Source: Scatosoma sp048465415 | GTDB lineage: Bacteria > Bacillota > Clostridia > Christensenellales > Borkfalkiaceae | Length of the DNA stretch: 64,000 bases | Direction of reading: 5' to 3' | Assembly (NCBI GenBank): GCA_048465415.1 | Contig: DBFWLO010000015.1 | Coordinates: 1-64,000 of the forward strand | Shown here: one piece after another, positions 57,235 to 64,000 of the stretch | How positions within the stretch are numbered: position 1 is the first letter of the stretch | Layout: every line of letters starts with the position of its first letter | The notes under the pieces: model-generated | The model's database searches: none | Told to the model about the DNA's origin: nothing | What the model saw: only the letters and a program-made list of their open reading frames with translations | Position numbers and translations under genes: made by a program

Positions 57235-58238
57235 ACGAGATCACGGTAACGGACATCGAGAAACAGATCAAGCCTCTTTCTCAGAACAGTTTTGTAAGAT
57301 TTTTTCAAAAAGCCTGGCGGGGCTGGCTGTCCAAGTGGTACGGCTTTGCGGAAAAACACGAGAAGCTGTCCAAATTGATTTACCAGGTGGTATTCTTTTT
57401 CGTGTTCAGTATGGGCGTGACGATCTTTCAGTATATCGTGACGCTGTTCCTGCCCATGGCGTTCGGACTCGAACTGGCGGGCAAAGAATTTTTGTGGCCG
57501 AAGCTCCCGATGTATAAAATCAACGGCGTGCAGCAGTATTGGAGCGTGTTGGGCTACGCGGTCGTCTATAACAAAGCGGGGGAAGTGATCATCGGCGGCG
57601 GCATGGGCTATTTCATCGCTTTCGAGATCGCGACGTTTTTGGCGCAGTGCATCAATTTCCCCTTGCAGAGAAACATCACCTATCGCTCCCACGGCAATCC
57701 CTGGTGGCAGGCGATGTGGTATTTCATCGGCTGGGTGCTGACGTCGCTCTTTTGCAACGCCATCAACAGTTTATGGCTGCCGTTCGGCGCGGCGTATCTG
57801 CCTTTTGCTTTGTATAATATCCTTTCCATGTTCTCTATGGGCGGAATTTCCATGGTCATCTTCTTCTTTATTTTCATGATCATATTCCCCGACAATAACG
57901 TAGCGGAAAAACGCGCGAAGGCGAAGCTGGAAAAACTCAGAGCTTCGGGCGCGGAAGAAGAAAAGATCGAAAAGGCGGAAGCGGCGTATAAAGAAGCGGC
58001 GAGAAAGGCGAAACTTTACAACACGGAAAAGGAAGAGGCGAAGGCGGTCTCGCAGGCGAGCGCGAAGGCGATGAAATATTTCGCGATCGTGAAAGCGGAA
58101 GAGAAAGCGAAAGGAACGCCGGAAGCGGAAACGTATAAACAAAAGACGGAAGCCGCTTTGAAGGAAGCCATAGAGGCGATCAAGGCGAAAGACGAAGCGA
58201 TTTCGGCGCGGAAAACGGCATTGGAGGAAGCGGTGTAA
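57231..58238 (+). CDS. GtrA-like membrane protein with coiled-coil tail
   Basis: 335-residue protein. Four membrane helices occupy ~45-225 with the GtrA-like pattern (FFFVFSMGVTIFQYIVTLF ... FEIATFLAQCINFPLQRNITYRSHG). Family members help move lipid-linked sugars across the membrane. A charged, Ala/Glu/Lys-rich helical tail (~225-335) is predicted to be coiled coil and is not usual for GtrA. It overlaps GH3 by ATGA and is followed after 2 nt by a GT2 gene, a typical GtrA partner. AAGGAGATAAAACA precedes the ATG. Confidence 0.78.
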   Translation: MNEITVTDIEKQIKPLSQNSFVRFFQKAWRGWLSKWYGFAEKHEKLSKLIYQVVFFFVFSMGVTIFQYIVTLFLPMAFGLELAGKEFLWPKLPMYKINGVQQYWSVLGYAVVYNKAGEVIIGGGMGYFIAFEIATFLAQCINFPLQRNITYRSHGNPWWQAMWYFIGWVLTSLFCNAINSLWLPFGAAYLPFALYNILSMFSMGGISMVIFFFIFMIIFPDNNVAEKRAKAKLEKLRASGAEEEKIEKAEAAYKEAARKAKLYNTEKEEAKAVSQASAKAMKYFAIVKAEEKAKGTPEAETYKQKTEAALKEAIEAIKAKDEAISARKTALEEAV

Positions 58239-58240
58239 AC

Positions 58241-59272
58241 ATGAAACTGATCACGTTTGCAGTTCCCTGTTATAATTCGGAAAATTATATGCGCAAGTGC
58301 GTGGATAGTCTGCTCTCGGGCGGCGGGGACGTGGAGATCATCGTCGTCAACGACGGCTCGAAAGATAAAACGCGCGAGATCGCGGACGAATACGCGGCCA
58401 AATATCCCTCGATCGTGAAAGCGGTACATAAAGAAAACGGCGGCCACGGCAGCGGCGTGAATAAGGGGCTGGAACTTGCCGAAGGACTCTACTATAAAGT
58501 GGTGGACTCGGACGATTGGCTGGATAAAGCGGCGCTCAAAACCCTGCTCGACACAATCAAAAAACATCAGTCGGAAAATAACCTGCCCGATCTGTATTTC
58601 ACCAACTTCGTCTACGAAAAAGTATACGAGGGCAGTCGGTTCGTGCGTAAATTCAGGAAAAATTTCCCTAAGAATAAAATGTTCGGCTGGGAGAAGGTGA
58701 AACGATTTCACACCTCCTCGGTGCTTTTGATGCACTCCCTGATCTATAAGACGGAGAAACTGCGCGCGAGCAATACGGTGTTGCCCGAACATACTTTCTA
58801 TGTGGACAATATCTTCGCGTATAAACCGCTGCCGTATATGGAAAATCTGTACTACCTCGATATCGATCTCTATCGCTACTTTATCGGCCGCGACGATCAG
58901 TCGGTGAGCGCGGGGAACATCGTCAGGCGGTACGACCAGCAGATCCGTATCATGAAGGAGATGGCGACGGCGTACAGCTACGAGGGGATCAAATGCTTCA
59001 AGAAAGGGCTCCGGCGGTACATGCTGCACGATCTGGGCGTGATCATGACCTTGACGCTGATGTTCACGACGGGCGGGAAGGACCACCCCGAACAACGGAA
59101 AGCGGCGCTCAAAGAGCTTTGGGCGTTCATCAAAGCGCAGGATAAAAAACTCTATCGCTACCTGAAATACAATACCTACCCCGTGATCGTGGACTGGATG
59201 CCGTTTAAAATGCAGGGCAAAACGATGCTCATGGGCTATAAATTCTTCCGTGCCAAACTCAAATGCAGCTAA
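58241..59272 (+). CDS. family 2 glycosyltransferase
   Basis: 343-residue GT-A-fold transferase. It has LITFAVPCYNSENYMRKCVDSLL, VEIIVVNDGSKDKT (~31-44), HKENGGHGSGVNKGL, and the metal/nucleotide-binding VVDSDDWLD (DxD region ~88). No membrane helices, so it acts at the inner face on a lipid-linked or protein acceptor. Linked to a GtrA-like protein, it probably adds a sugar to a polyprenyl carrier or envelope glycan. Third gene of the GH3 operon, closed by a terminator. Confidence 0.92.
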   Translation: MKLITFAVPCYNSENYMRKCVDSLLSGGGDVEIIVVNDGSKDKTREIADEYAAKYPSIVKAVHKENGGHGSGVNKGLELAEGLYYKVVDSDDWLDKAALKTLLDTIKKHQSENNLPDLYFTNFVYEKVYEGSRFVRKFRKNFPKNKMFGWEKVKRFHTSSVLLMHSLIYKTEKLRASNTVLPEHTFYVDNIFAYKPLPYMENLYYLDIDLYRYFIGRDDQSVSAGNIVRRYDQQIRIMKEMATAYSYEGIKCFKKGLRRYMLHDLGVIMTLTLMFTTGGKDHPEQRKAALKELWAFIKAQDKKLYRYLKYNTYPVIVDWMPFKMQGKTMLMGYKFFRAKLKCS

Positions 59273-59282
59273 AAAAACCAAT

Positions 59283-59315
59283 CCCGGACGGAACTTTCCG
59301 CCCGGGGAATTTTTT
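59283..59315 (+). terminator. terminator of the GH3-GtrA-GT2 operon
   Basis: CCCGG-CGGAA/TTCCG-CCGGG stem with a 2-nt loop, then GGAATTTTTT. Confidence 0.88.
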
Positions 59316-59339
59316 GCCCTCCGTCCGCCTTGGAAAACG

Positions 59340-59369
59340 TTGACTTTGATAGACGGAATGTAGTATACT
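59340..59369 (+). promoter_or_regulatory. promoter of the pentapeptide-repeat gene
   Basis: TTGACT (59,340-59,345), 18-nt spacer, TATACT (59,364-59,369). Confidence 0.82.
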
Positions 59370-59415
59370 GAAAGCAGCGGAAAAAATTCGGCAATACCAT
59401 GTACGAGGTGAATAC

Positions 59416-60018
59416 ATGTTAAGGGAAAAGATGGAGGAAGCGCGGGCGGAGGACGAATGCGTCAAAGACGCGGTTTTTGAAAAAGAGGAGCTTTCCCGGG
59501 CGGATGCCGCGAGTTTGGATTTTGAAGGCTGCCGCTTTAAGAAATGCCGCTTCGAAGACTGCGATTTTTCCAAAACGAGCTTTTACGAAACGGAATTTTC
59601 CGCCTGCGTATTCCTGAATTGTAAATTTTCGGACGGCTATTTTAAACGCTGCTCTTTCGCTTCCTGCAAAGGGGACGGCAGTTCGTTTGCGGAAAGCTGT
59701 TTCAAGGAATGTAAATTTTCCGACGGTTCCTTCTGTTATGCGAATTTCTCCAAAACGCTTTGGGAAGCCTGCGCTTTGGAAGACAGTCTCTTTAAAGAAT
59801 CGTCCTTTCCCGAATCGCAGTGGAAAAAAATGACTCTCAAAAGAGCGAACTTCACCGGCTGCGACTTGTTCCGCACCCCGCTCAAAGGCGTGGATCTCTC
59901 CGACTGCACGATAGAACGCATCATTCTCTCCGACACCTTCCGCGAACTCCGCGGCGCGAGCATCAACCCCTCCCAGGCGGCGCAGCTCGTGCGTCTTCTC
60001 GGCGTCAGGGTGATCTGA
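59416..60018 (+). CDS. pentapeptide-repeat protein
   Basis: 200-residue protein built mainly of A(D/N)LXX-type pentapeptides in a Phe/Cys-rich variant (FEGCRFKKCRFEDCDFSKTSFYETEFSACVF...). This predicts a right-handed quadrilateral beta-helix over ~30-165. The length and C-terminal extension resemble McbG/Qnr-like members that protect DNA gyrase, but that function cannot be assumed. The many cysteines (about 15) are notable for a cytoplasmic protein. GAGGTG precedes the ATG. Monocistronic. Confidence 0.9.
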   Translation: MLREKMEEARAEDECVKDAVFEKEELSRADAASLDFEGCRFKKCRFEDCDFSKTSFYETEFSACVFLNCKFSDGYFKRCSFASCKGDGSSFAESCFKECKFSDGSFCYANFSKTLWEACALEDSLFKESSFPESQWKKMTLKRANFTGCDLFRTPLKGVDLSDCTIERIILSDTFRELRGASINPSQAAQLVRLLGVRVI

Positions 60019-60047
60019 AACATTCTCCCGAGCGATCGGAGAAACAC

Positions 60048-60079
60048 AAAAAGACCGTCCCTTGCGGGGCGGCCTTTTT
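60048..60079. terminator. terminator of the pentapeptide-repeat gene
   Basis: AAAAAG-CCG-CCC / GGG-CGG-CTTTTT stem; bidirectional in form. Confidence 0.85.
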
Positions 60080-60181
60080 GCAAAATAAGAACCTTTTTAT
60101 GGATAAGCGTAGTAAAAAACCTCTTCTTCCGCGGCTTTTTCGGAAAAGAATCCCGATTCCGTACATATTCTTTACGTCTTT

Positions 60182-60238
60182 ATTATATAATAACTAACGG
60201 TTAGATGTCAAGCATTTTCTAACCGCTGGTTATATAAT
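60182..60238. promoter_or_regulatory. opposed promoters with two palindromic operators
   Basis: CTAACGGTTAG (60,194-60,204) and TAACCGCTGGTTA (60,220-60,232) flank the centre. The second abuts the plus-strand -10 TATAAT (60,233-60,238). On the minus strand TTGACA (60,206-60,211), an 18-nt spacer and TATAAT (60,182-60,187) form a good promoter, but no gene follows it before the terminator at 60,048; a divergent partner seems lost. Confidence 0.7.
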
Positions 60239-60245
60239 TTTTAAT

Positions 60246-60452
60246 ATGATAGAAAAGATAAAGGGCCGGCTTCGGGAGGAGATCAAGCGAAGCGGCATGA
60301 CGACGGTGGAGATAGCGCGGCGTGTGGGGGTGTCTCCCGAGATGATCACGCAGTATTACACCACGAAAAAATTGCCCCGTCTGGACACGTTTGCGAAACT
60401 GTGTCAGGTCTTGGACGTGTCGGCGGATTATCTGTTAGGCCTCAACGATTGA
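60246..60452 (+). CDS. small XRE-family repressor
   Basis: 68-residue single HTH protein (RSGMTTVEIARRVGVSPEMITQYYTTKKLPRLDTFAKLCQVLDVSADYLLG). It resembles the 70-residue regulator at 29,259. The ATG lies 7 nt after the -10 box and has no ribosome site, so the mRNA is probably leaderless. Likely autoregulated by the TAACC-type palindromes. Confidence 0.85.
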   Translation: MIEKIKGRLREEIKRSGMTTVEIARRVGVSPEMITQYYTTKKLPRLDTFAKLCQVLDVSADYLLGLND

Positions 60453-60580
60453 GCGCCGTCTTCCGCGAAGAAAGGGGCGGGAGAAAAAGCGGCCGGAGCG
60501 GGCCGCTTTTTCCGTAAAGAGAGGAGCGGATATTCCGTCTCCTCGTCTCGCGTCGGGGAAGAGGCGGACGCCGGGGAACG

Positions 60581-61708
60581 TCAAAGACTCTCGGCGCGTA
60601 TGCATTCCCCCGTGGAACAGCTTTGAAAGATGACGAAAAAGCCTTCTTTGTCGGTAAAGGCGGAAGAGGGGACGAAGGTGCAGATCTCCCTGATCTCTTC
60701 GGGCGGATAATTTCTGTCGGCGGCGGGCAGGGCGTAGCAGATGTATTTGGCTTTCAGGTCGTCGTAAATGACGCCGACGAGGTATTCCGCGCGTCCCTCC
60801 TCGCCCTGGATCCGCACCCATTCCGAATAGGCGAAGATCTCTTTTAAGCTGTCGTCGGCGGGGTATTTGGCGAAGAGGGCGTCGATCTCGCCCTTTACGG
60901 CGCGATAGTATCCGTCCGAGTCCGTTGTAAACGGATTGCGTACGTCCTCAGCATCTCCATTCGTTGCAGCGTTCTCCCGCTCTTGCGGCGTTTGTTCTTG
61001 ATCTCCGCTTTCAGCGTATGCATGTGCACAAGGTTTTTCATTCTCGAAGCATTCATCTTCCCCGTTCTCCTTTCGATAATAATTTTCCGTGGCGACCGTT
61101 TCGTCGTCGTATCCGATAATTTTTCTCTCCGGCGTCTCGGGCGTCCGGATCGGTTCGTTTTCTTGGCCGTCGTCCGGCGAAGCGGGTTCGGGCGATTCCC
61201 GCGCGGGGCGCGGCGGCAGCGGCCGTTCCCTTTTCTCTTCGGGCGGTTCCGCCGGCTGTTCCTCGTATCCCGGCGCGGCGGCGGGGTTCGCGTCCGCGCC
61301 CGTGAATTCGGCGGCAAAGGCGGTCTCCTTCGTTTGCGCGGGGGCGGAATTTTTGACGAGGGTGCGCCAGTCGTAAACGTTATCGCCGTTGACGCCGTAG
61401 GCGATGGGCACGATACCGTTTTTGACGAAACAGATGACGCCGCAGAAGCCGTCCTCGGCGTTGAGTTCGGAAACGATGTTGAAAAGGCTCTTGCCGCGCA
61501 AAGGCAGCATTTCCGTGCGCCCCTTCCTGTCCGAGAGGAGACAGTAATATTCCCCCGAAGAGAGGGGCGCGAAATTGATGACGGACACCTCTACGGAAAG
61601 GTTTTTCCCGTATTGCTCGATCTTGATAAGTCCCGACAGCGTTTTCCCGTCTCCGGAAAAGCCCTGTTTGACTTGTCTTAAAATACACATTTTTTTGATA
61701 AAATTCAT
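60581..61708 (-). CDS. two-domain protein with acidic Pro-rich linker, function unknown
   Basis: 375-residue protein, no signal peptide or membrane helix. The N-terminal domain (~1-120) is beta-rich (LSGLIKIEQYGKNLSVEVSVINFAPLSSGEYYCLLSDRKGRTEMLPLRG). A long disordered linker (~125-255) is rich in Pro, Glu, Ala and Asp. The C-terminal domain (~260-375) contains YYRAVKGEIDALFAKYP and EYLVGVIYDDLKAKYICYALPA. Similar two-part proteins seem to occur in related clostridia, but I cannot name a family. A start at Met7 (61,690) is also possible. Confidence 0.65.
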   Translation of the reverse strand: MNFIKKMCILRQVKQGFSGDGKTLSGLIKIEQYGKNLSVEVSVINFAPLSSGEYYCLLSDRKGRTEMLPLRGKSLFNIVSELNAEDGFCGVICFVKNGIVPIAYGVNGDNVYDWRTLVKNSAPAQTKETAFAAEFTGADANPAAAPGYEEQPAEPPEEKRERPLPPRPARESPEPASPDDGQENEPIRTPETPERKIIGYDDETVATENYYRKENGEDECFENEKPCAHAYAESGDQEQTPQERENAATNGDAEDVRNPFTTDSDGYYRAVKGEIDALFAKYPADDSLKEIFAYSEWVRIQGEEGRAEYLVGVIYDDLKAKYICYALPAADRNYPPEEIREICTFVPSSAFTDKEGFFVIFQSCSTGECIRAESL

Positions 61709-61863
61709 ATAGACAGCTCTCCGCCGGAAATTACTCTTTTATTGTATATGCGCCGAAGGGGGTGATTTTGTGCTTTTTTGCCGAAATCGCAGCGATTTTG
61801 CGGAATAAATATTTTCATAACCTCTCCGATGAAAAAAGCCGGATTTTTATGCAAAGAGAACGA

Positions 61864-61892
61864 TTGACAAGAAAATAGAAATAAAGTATAAT
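61864..61892 (+). promoter_or_regulatory. promoter of popT
   Basis: TTGACA (61,864-61,869), 17-nt spacer, TATAAT (61,887-61,892). The -10 overlaps a possible upstream ATG at 61,891, which therefore is not the start. A GCGCCG/CGGCGC hairpin follows in the leader. Confidence 0.9.
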
Positions 61893-61941
61893 GAAAAAGC
61901 GCCGAAGTTTGCGGCGCGCAAAGGGAGGACGCATAGAGCTT

Positions 61942-62931
61942 ATGGGCAAAGACAGTCTGGAAATCGCTTTGATCAAATACAACAAGAAAACCTGGTGCAA
62001 GAGCGCTCTGCTCGGCTTTTTCATCGGCCTCGCGGTGATCGTGCCCGGCATCAGCGGCTCGACCGTCGCGATCATTTTCAAACTTTACGACCAGTTCCTC
62101 TATGCGGTGGGCAACCTCTTCAAGCAATTCAAAAAATGCTTTTTGTTCCTGCTGCCCATCGGCGTGGGCATGGTGGTAGGCGTACTGCTCGGTTTTTTAA
62201 CGGTGGAGAAACTGCTGGAAATCCTTCCCTTCGCGGTGGTGGGACTGTTCGCGGGGCTCATGAGCGGCGCGTTCCCGGCGGTCAAAGACGAGCTCAAAGG
62301 CGCGGCGATGAACGGAAAGCGAATCGCGCTTTTAATCCTCGGCGTACTCATACCCATCGCGATCGGCGTCGTATCGGTGGCGCTGGGCAGCGGCGGTAGC
62401 GGCGCTTCCAATCTCGAAGCGGCGGAAAAAATGTTCTCTTCGGTGAAATGGTGGCAGGTGCTCCTGTGCCTTCCCATCGGTTACGTGGTGGGCGTGACGC
62501 AGGTCGTGCCGGGACTCAGTGCCACGGCGGTTCTGATGGCGCTCGGCTGGTTCAAGGCGCTCATGGGCAGCGTGAGCATGGGCTTTTGGAAATCCAATCC
62601 CGCGATCTTCCTCGTCTACGTCGCTTTGGTCGTCGGATTCCTCGTCGGTCTCTTCACCTTTTCGAAACTCCTCACCTACGCGTTCGGCAAGGCGCGCCAC
62701 ACCGCCTATTCCCTCATCGTCGGCCTCTCGCTCGGCTCGATCGTCTCCATGTTCTATAACCCCGACATCTTCGCGGTCTACGCTTCGTGGGCGCAGAACG
62801 GCGTCAAGGTTTCCGACGTGGCGCTCGGCATAGGCTTGTTCGCGATCGGCGCCGTCGGCTCGTACCTGCTGGTGCGCTACCAACGTAAAAAAGACGCCGA
62901 GGCCGCGCAAACTCCGGCGGGGGAAAAATGA
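61942..62931 (+). CDS. popT: DUF368 undecaprenyl-phosphate translocase
   Basis: 329-residue polytopic membrane protein of the DUF368 family. The two diagnostic inverted-repeat motifs are VPGISGST (~36) and VPGLSAT (~193), in two structurally similar halves, with about 9-10 helices. DUF368 proteins (PopT) return undecaprenyl phosphate to the cytoplasmic face for reuse in cell-wall and glycan synthesis. That links it in function with the PAP2 proteins and the GtrA/GT2 genes of this window. GGGAGG lies upstream, somewhat far (13 nt), from ATG 61,942. comF follows 13 nt later. Confidence 0.9.
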   Translation: MGKDSLEIALIKYNKKTWCKSALLGFFIGLAVIVPGISGSTVAIIFKLYDQFLYAVGNLFKQFKKCFLFLLPIGVGMVVGVLLGFLTVEKLLEILPFAVVGLFAGLMSGAFPAVKDELKGAAMNGKRIALLILGVLIPIAIGVVSVALGSGGSGASNLEAAEKMFSSVKWWQVLLCLPIGYVVGVTQVVPGLSATAVLMALGWFKALMGSVSMGFWKSNPAIFLVYVALVVGFLVGLFTFSKLLTYAFGKARHTAYSLIVGLSLGSIVSMFYNPDIFAVYASWAQNGVKVSDVALGIGLFAIGAVGSYLLVRYQRKKDAEAAQTPAGEK

Positions 62932-62944
62932 AAACGAAAGAAAA

Positions 62945-63691
62945 ATGAAAGCAATCGATACGCTGCTCGAAAAATACCGCCGCGCGGCGGCAAACCGCGG
63001 GTATACCTGCGACGTGTGCGGAAAGGAAGTGTTTTCCTATCCCGCGCGGCGGCTGTGCGGCGAATGTTTTTCCGCGCTTGCTGGGAACGATGACAAAACA
63101 TGCCCAAAATGCGGTCGGAAAACGATTACAGAAGGCGTTTGCCTGGCCTGTAAGAGAAGTCCGCCCGCTTTTTCGTTGGGAATTTCCCCCTTTGTCTACG
63201 AAGGCGAAGCGGGCGTGCTGCTCAACCGATTCAAAAACGGAGATCGCTATCTCGGTTTTTTCTTTGCGCAAGAGATGACGGAAGCCTTTCGGCGTAAGGC
63301 TTTGCGGGGCGTTGAAGGAGCGGAAAAAGAGCTTCTCGTCGTGCCCGTGCCCATGACGAAAGAAAAGATACGAAAACGGGGCTATAATCAGGCGGAAGAG
63401 CTTGCGAAAACGATTACATACGAATTAAAGGCGATTTTTTGCGCCGACGTTTTCGAGAAAATCCGGGAGACGAAACCGCAGAAACTTTTGACCGCGCAGG
63501 AGCGGGAGAAAAACGTCGCGGGAGCCTATCGTCTCGTGAAGAGGGAGGCGTGCCGGGAACAGCGAGTTCTGCTCGTAGACGATCTGATGACGACGGGCGC
63601 GACGGGAAGCGAGTGCGCGCGACTGCTTTTCAAAGCGGGGGCGAAAGAAGTGTTTTTTCTCACCGCCGCGTCCGCGGCCGAAAAAAAATAG
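62945..63691 (+). CDS. comF: ComF-family phosphoribosyltransferase-like protein
   Basis: 248-residue protein. An N-terminal double zinc ribbon (CDVCGKEVF...CGEC and CPKCGRK...CLACKR, ~20-70) is followed by a PRTase-like domain with VPVPMTKEKIRKRGYNQAEELAK (~135) and the PRPP-binding VLLVDDLMTTGAT (~207). ComF is needed for DNA uptake in competent bacteria, and related proteins are widespread. Other com genes are not in the window. Probably co-transcribed with popT; the ribosome site is weak. Confidence 0.9.
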   Translation: MKAIDTLLEKYRRAAANRGYTCDVCGKEVFSYPARRLCGECFSALAGNDDKTCPKCGRKTITEGVCLACKRSPPAFSLGISPFVYEGEAGVLLNRFKNGDRYLGFFFAQEMTEAFRRKALRGVEGAEKELLVVPVPMTKEKIRKRGYNQAEELAKTITYELKAIFCADVFEKIRETKPQKLLTAQEREKNVAGAYRLVKREACREQRVLLVDDLMTTGATGSECARLLFKAGAKEVFFLTAASAAEKK

Positions 63692-64000
63692 CGAAAAAGC
63701 GAAAATAGTTGGCACACTGCGCTTGCAATTTGAAAAAAGTGTGTTATAATGCGGAATATAGAAAGGAGACGCCGCAAAAACATCTCGAATATATTTCCCC
63801 GGAAATGGGTTCGGCCTTGCGTCGAACTCGTTTTTTTCTTGCATTTGACGTTTTTTCGTTTTCCGTTTCTGCGTCCACGGGGAAATCGCAACTTGCGTTG
63901 CATTTATTTTCGGGAAAAAAGGAATATGTTCCGCAACATAAGTGACATACTTCCGCAAAAAAATTCGGTTTTTACGGAAAAAATCGAAAAAACCGCTCTT
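63692..64000. other. right-end non-coding region with a promoter
   Basis: TTGCAA (63,723-63,728), 16-nt spacer, TATAAT (63,745-63,750) and GAAAGGAG at 63,761-63,768 suggest a gene to the right, but no ATG sits at the proper distance. The frame that opens here looks non-coding. A GGAATATGTTCC palindrome lies at ~63,921. The next gene must start beyond the window. Confidence 0.5.

Noticed and set aside
61891..61941. Upstream ATG start of popT
   Set aside because: It overlaps the -10 TATAAT, and the family starts later; ATG 61,942 is downstream of GGGAGG.
63709..63945. 78-codon frame at the right edge
   Set aside because: Its start lies before the promoter at 63,723, and the product shows no protein-like pattern. 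The real gene probably begins beyond the window.

Overview
The window looks like a chromosomal segment of an uncultured, probably gut-dwelling, endospore-forming clostridium (Bacillota, Clostridia). The evidence is SpoVT, a BofA-family protein, a YugP-type zinc peptidase, a FeoA-FeoB fusion, a single-chain glycyl-tRNA synthetase, formate-tetrahydrofolate ligase, TTGACA-17-TATAAT promoters and strong AGGAGG ribosome binding sites. Host genes are fairly GC-rich and use many CTC leucine codons. That fits the one tRNA gene found, tRNA-Leu(AAG). A closer taxonomic placement would be a guess.

Left part (1-39,330, host chromosome). Housekeeping genes sit in short transcription units, mostly with clear promoters and terminators: AraC/GyrI-like regulator, PAP2 phosphatase, EF-G-like GTPase, two paralogous double-HTH regulators with matching operators, cysteine desulfurase, ferredoxin, two RNA methyltransferases, a 1455-residue repeat lipoprotein, a MATE exporter, a FeoAB iron uptake cluster, YugP, an ECF sigma factor with a membrane partner, a two-ATPase ABC exporter with a TetR regulator, GDPD, CysK, aldolase, GAPDH, small XRE loci, GlyRS, a second PAP2 protein, Fhs, GlnRS, a CvpA-like protein, a zinc-dependent PLC-like protein, SpoVT and tRNA-Leu.

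Middle part (about 39,330-53,750, accessory island). Composition turns sharply AT-rich directly after the tRNA. It holds an IS3-like transposase, a complete type I restriction-modification operon (hsdR-hsdM-hsdS), an FRG-domain gene flanked by 24-bp near-identical direct repeats, a short promoter-to-terminator unit that may make a small RNA, an APH-fold kinase, and a decayed integrase/repressor pair. Short tRNA T-arm-like sequences at 49,037 and 53,684 are candidate attachment-site traces. The FRG module beside the R-M operon, whose leader shares motifs with that of hsdR, is the best candidate for an undescribed defence unit.

Right part (53,776-64,000, host again). A membrane protein, BofA, a GH3-GtrA-GT2 operon probably for cell-surface glycans, a pentapeptide-repeat protein, a further XRE locus, an unknown acidic-linker protein, the undecaprenyl-phosphate carrier PopT (DUF368) and ComF.

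Three themes recur. Small XRE regulators often have paired palindromic operators placed over opposed promoters beside small proteins of unknown function. Several genes have a -10 box only 6-8 nt before the ATG and no Shine-Dalgarno sequence, suggesting leaderless mRNAs. Several elements are visibly decaying: a frameshifted double-HTH gene, an XRE/integrase deletion junction and dead ORFs near 53,200.
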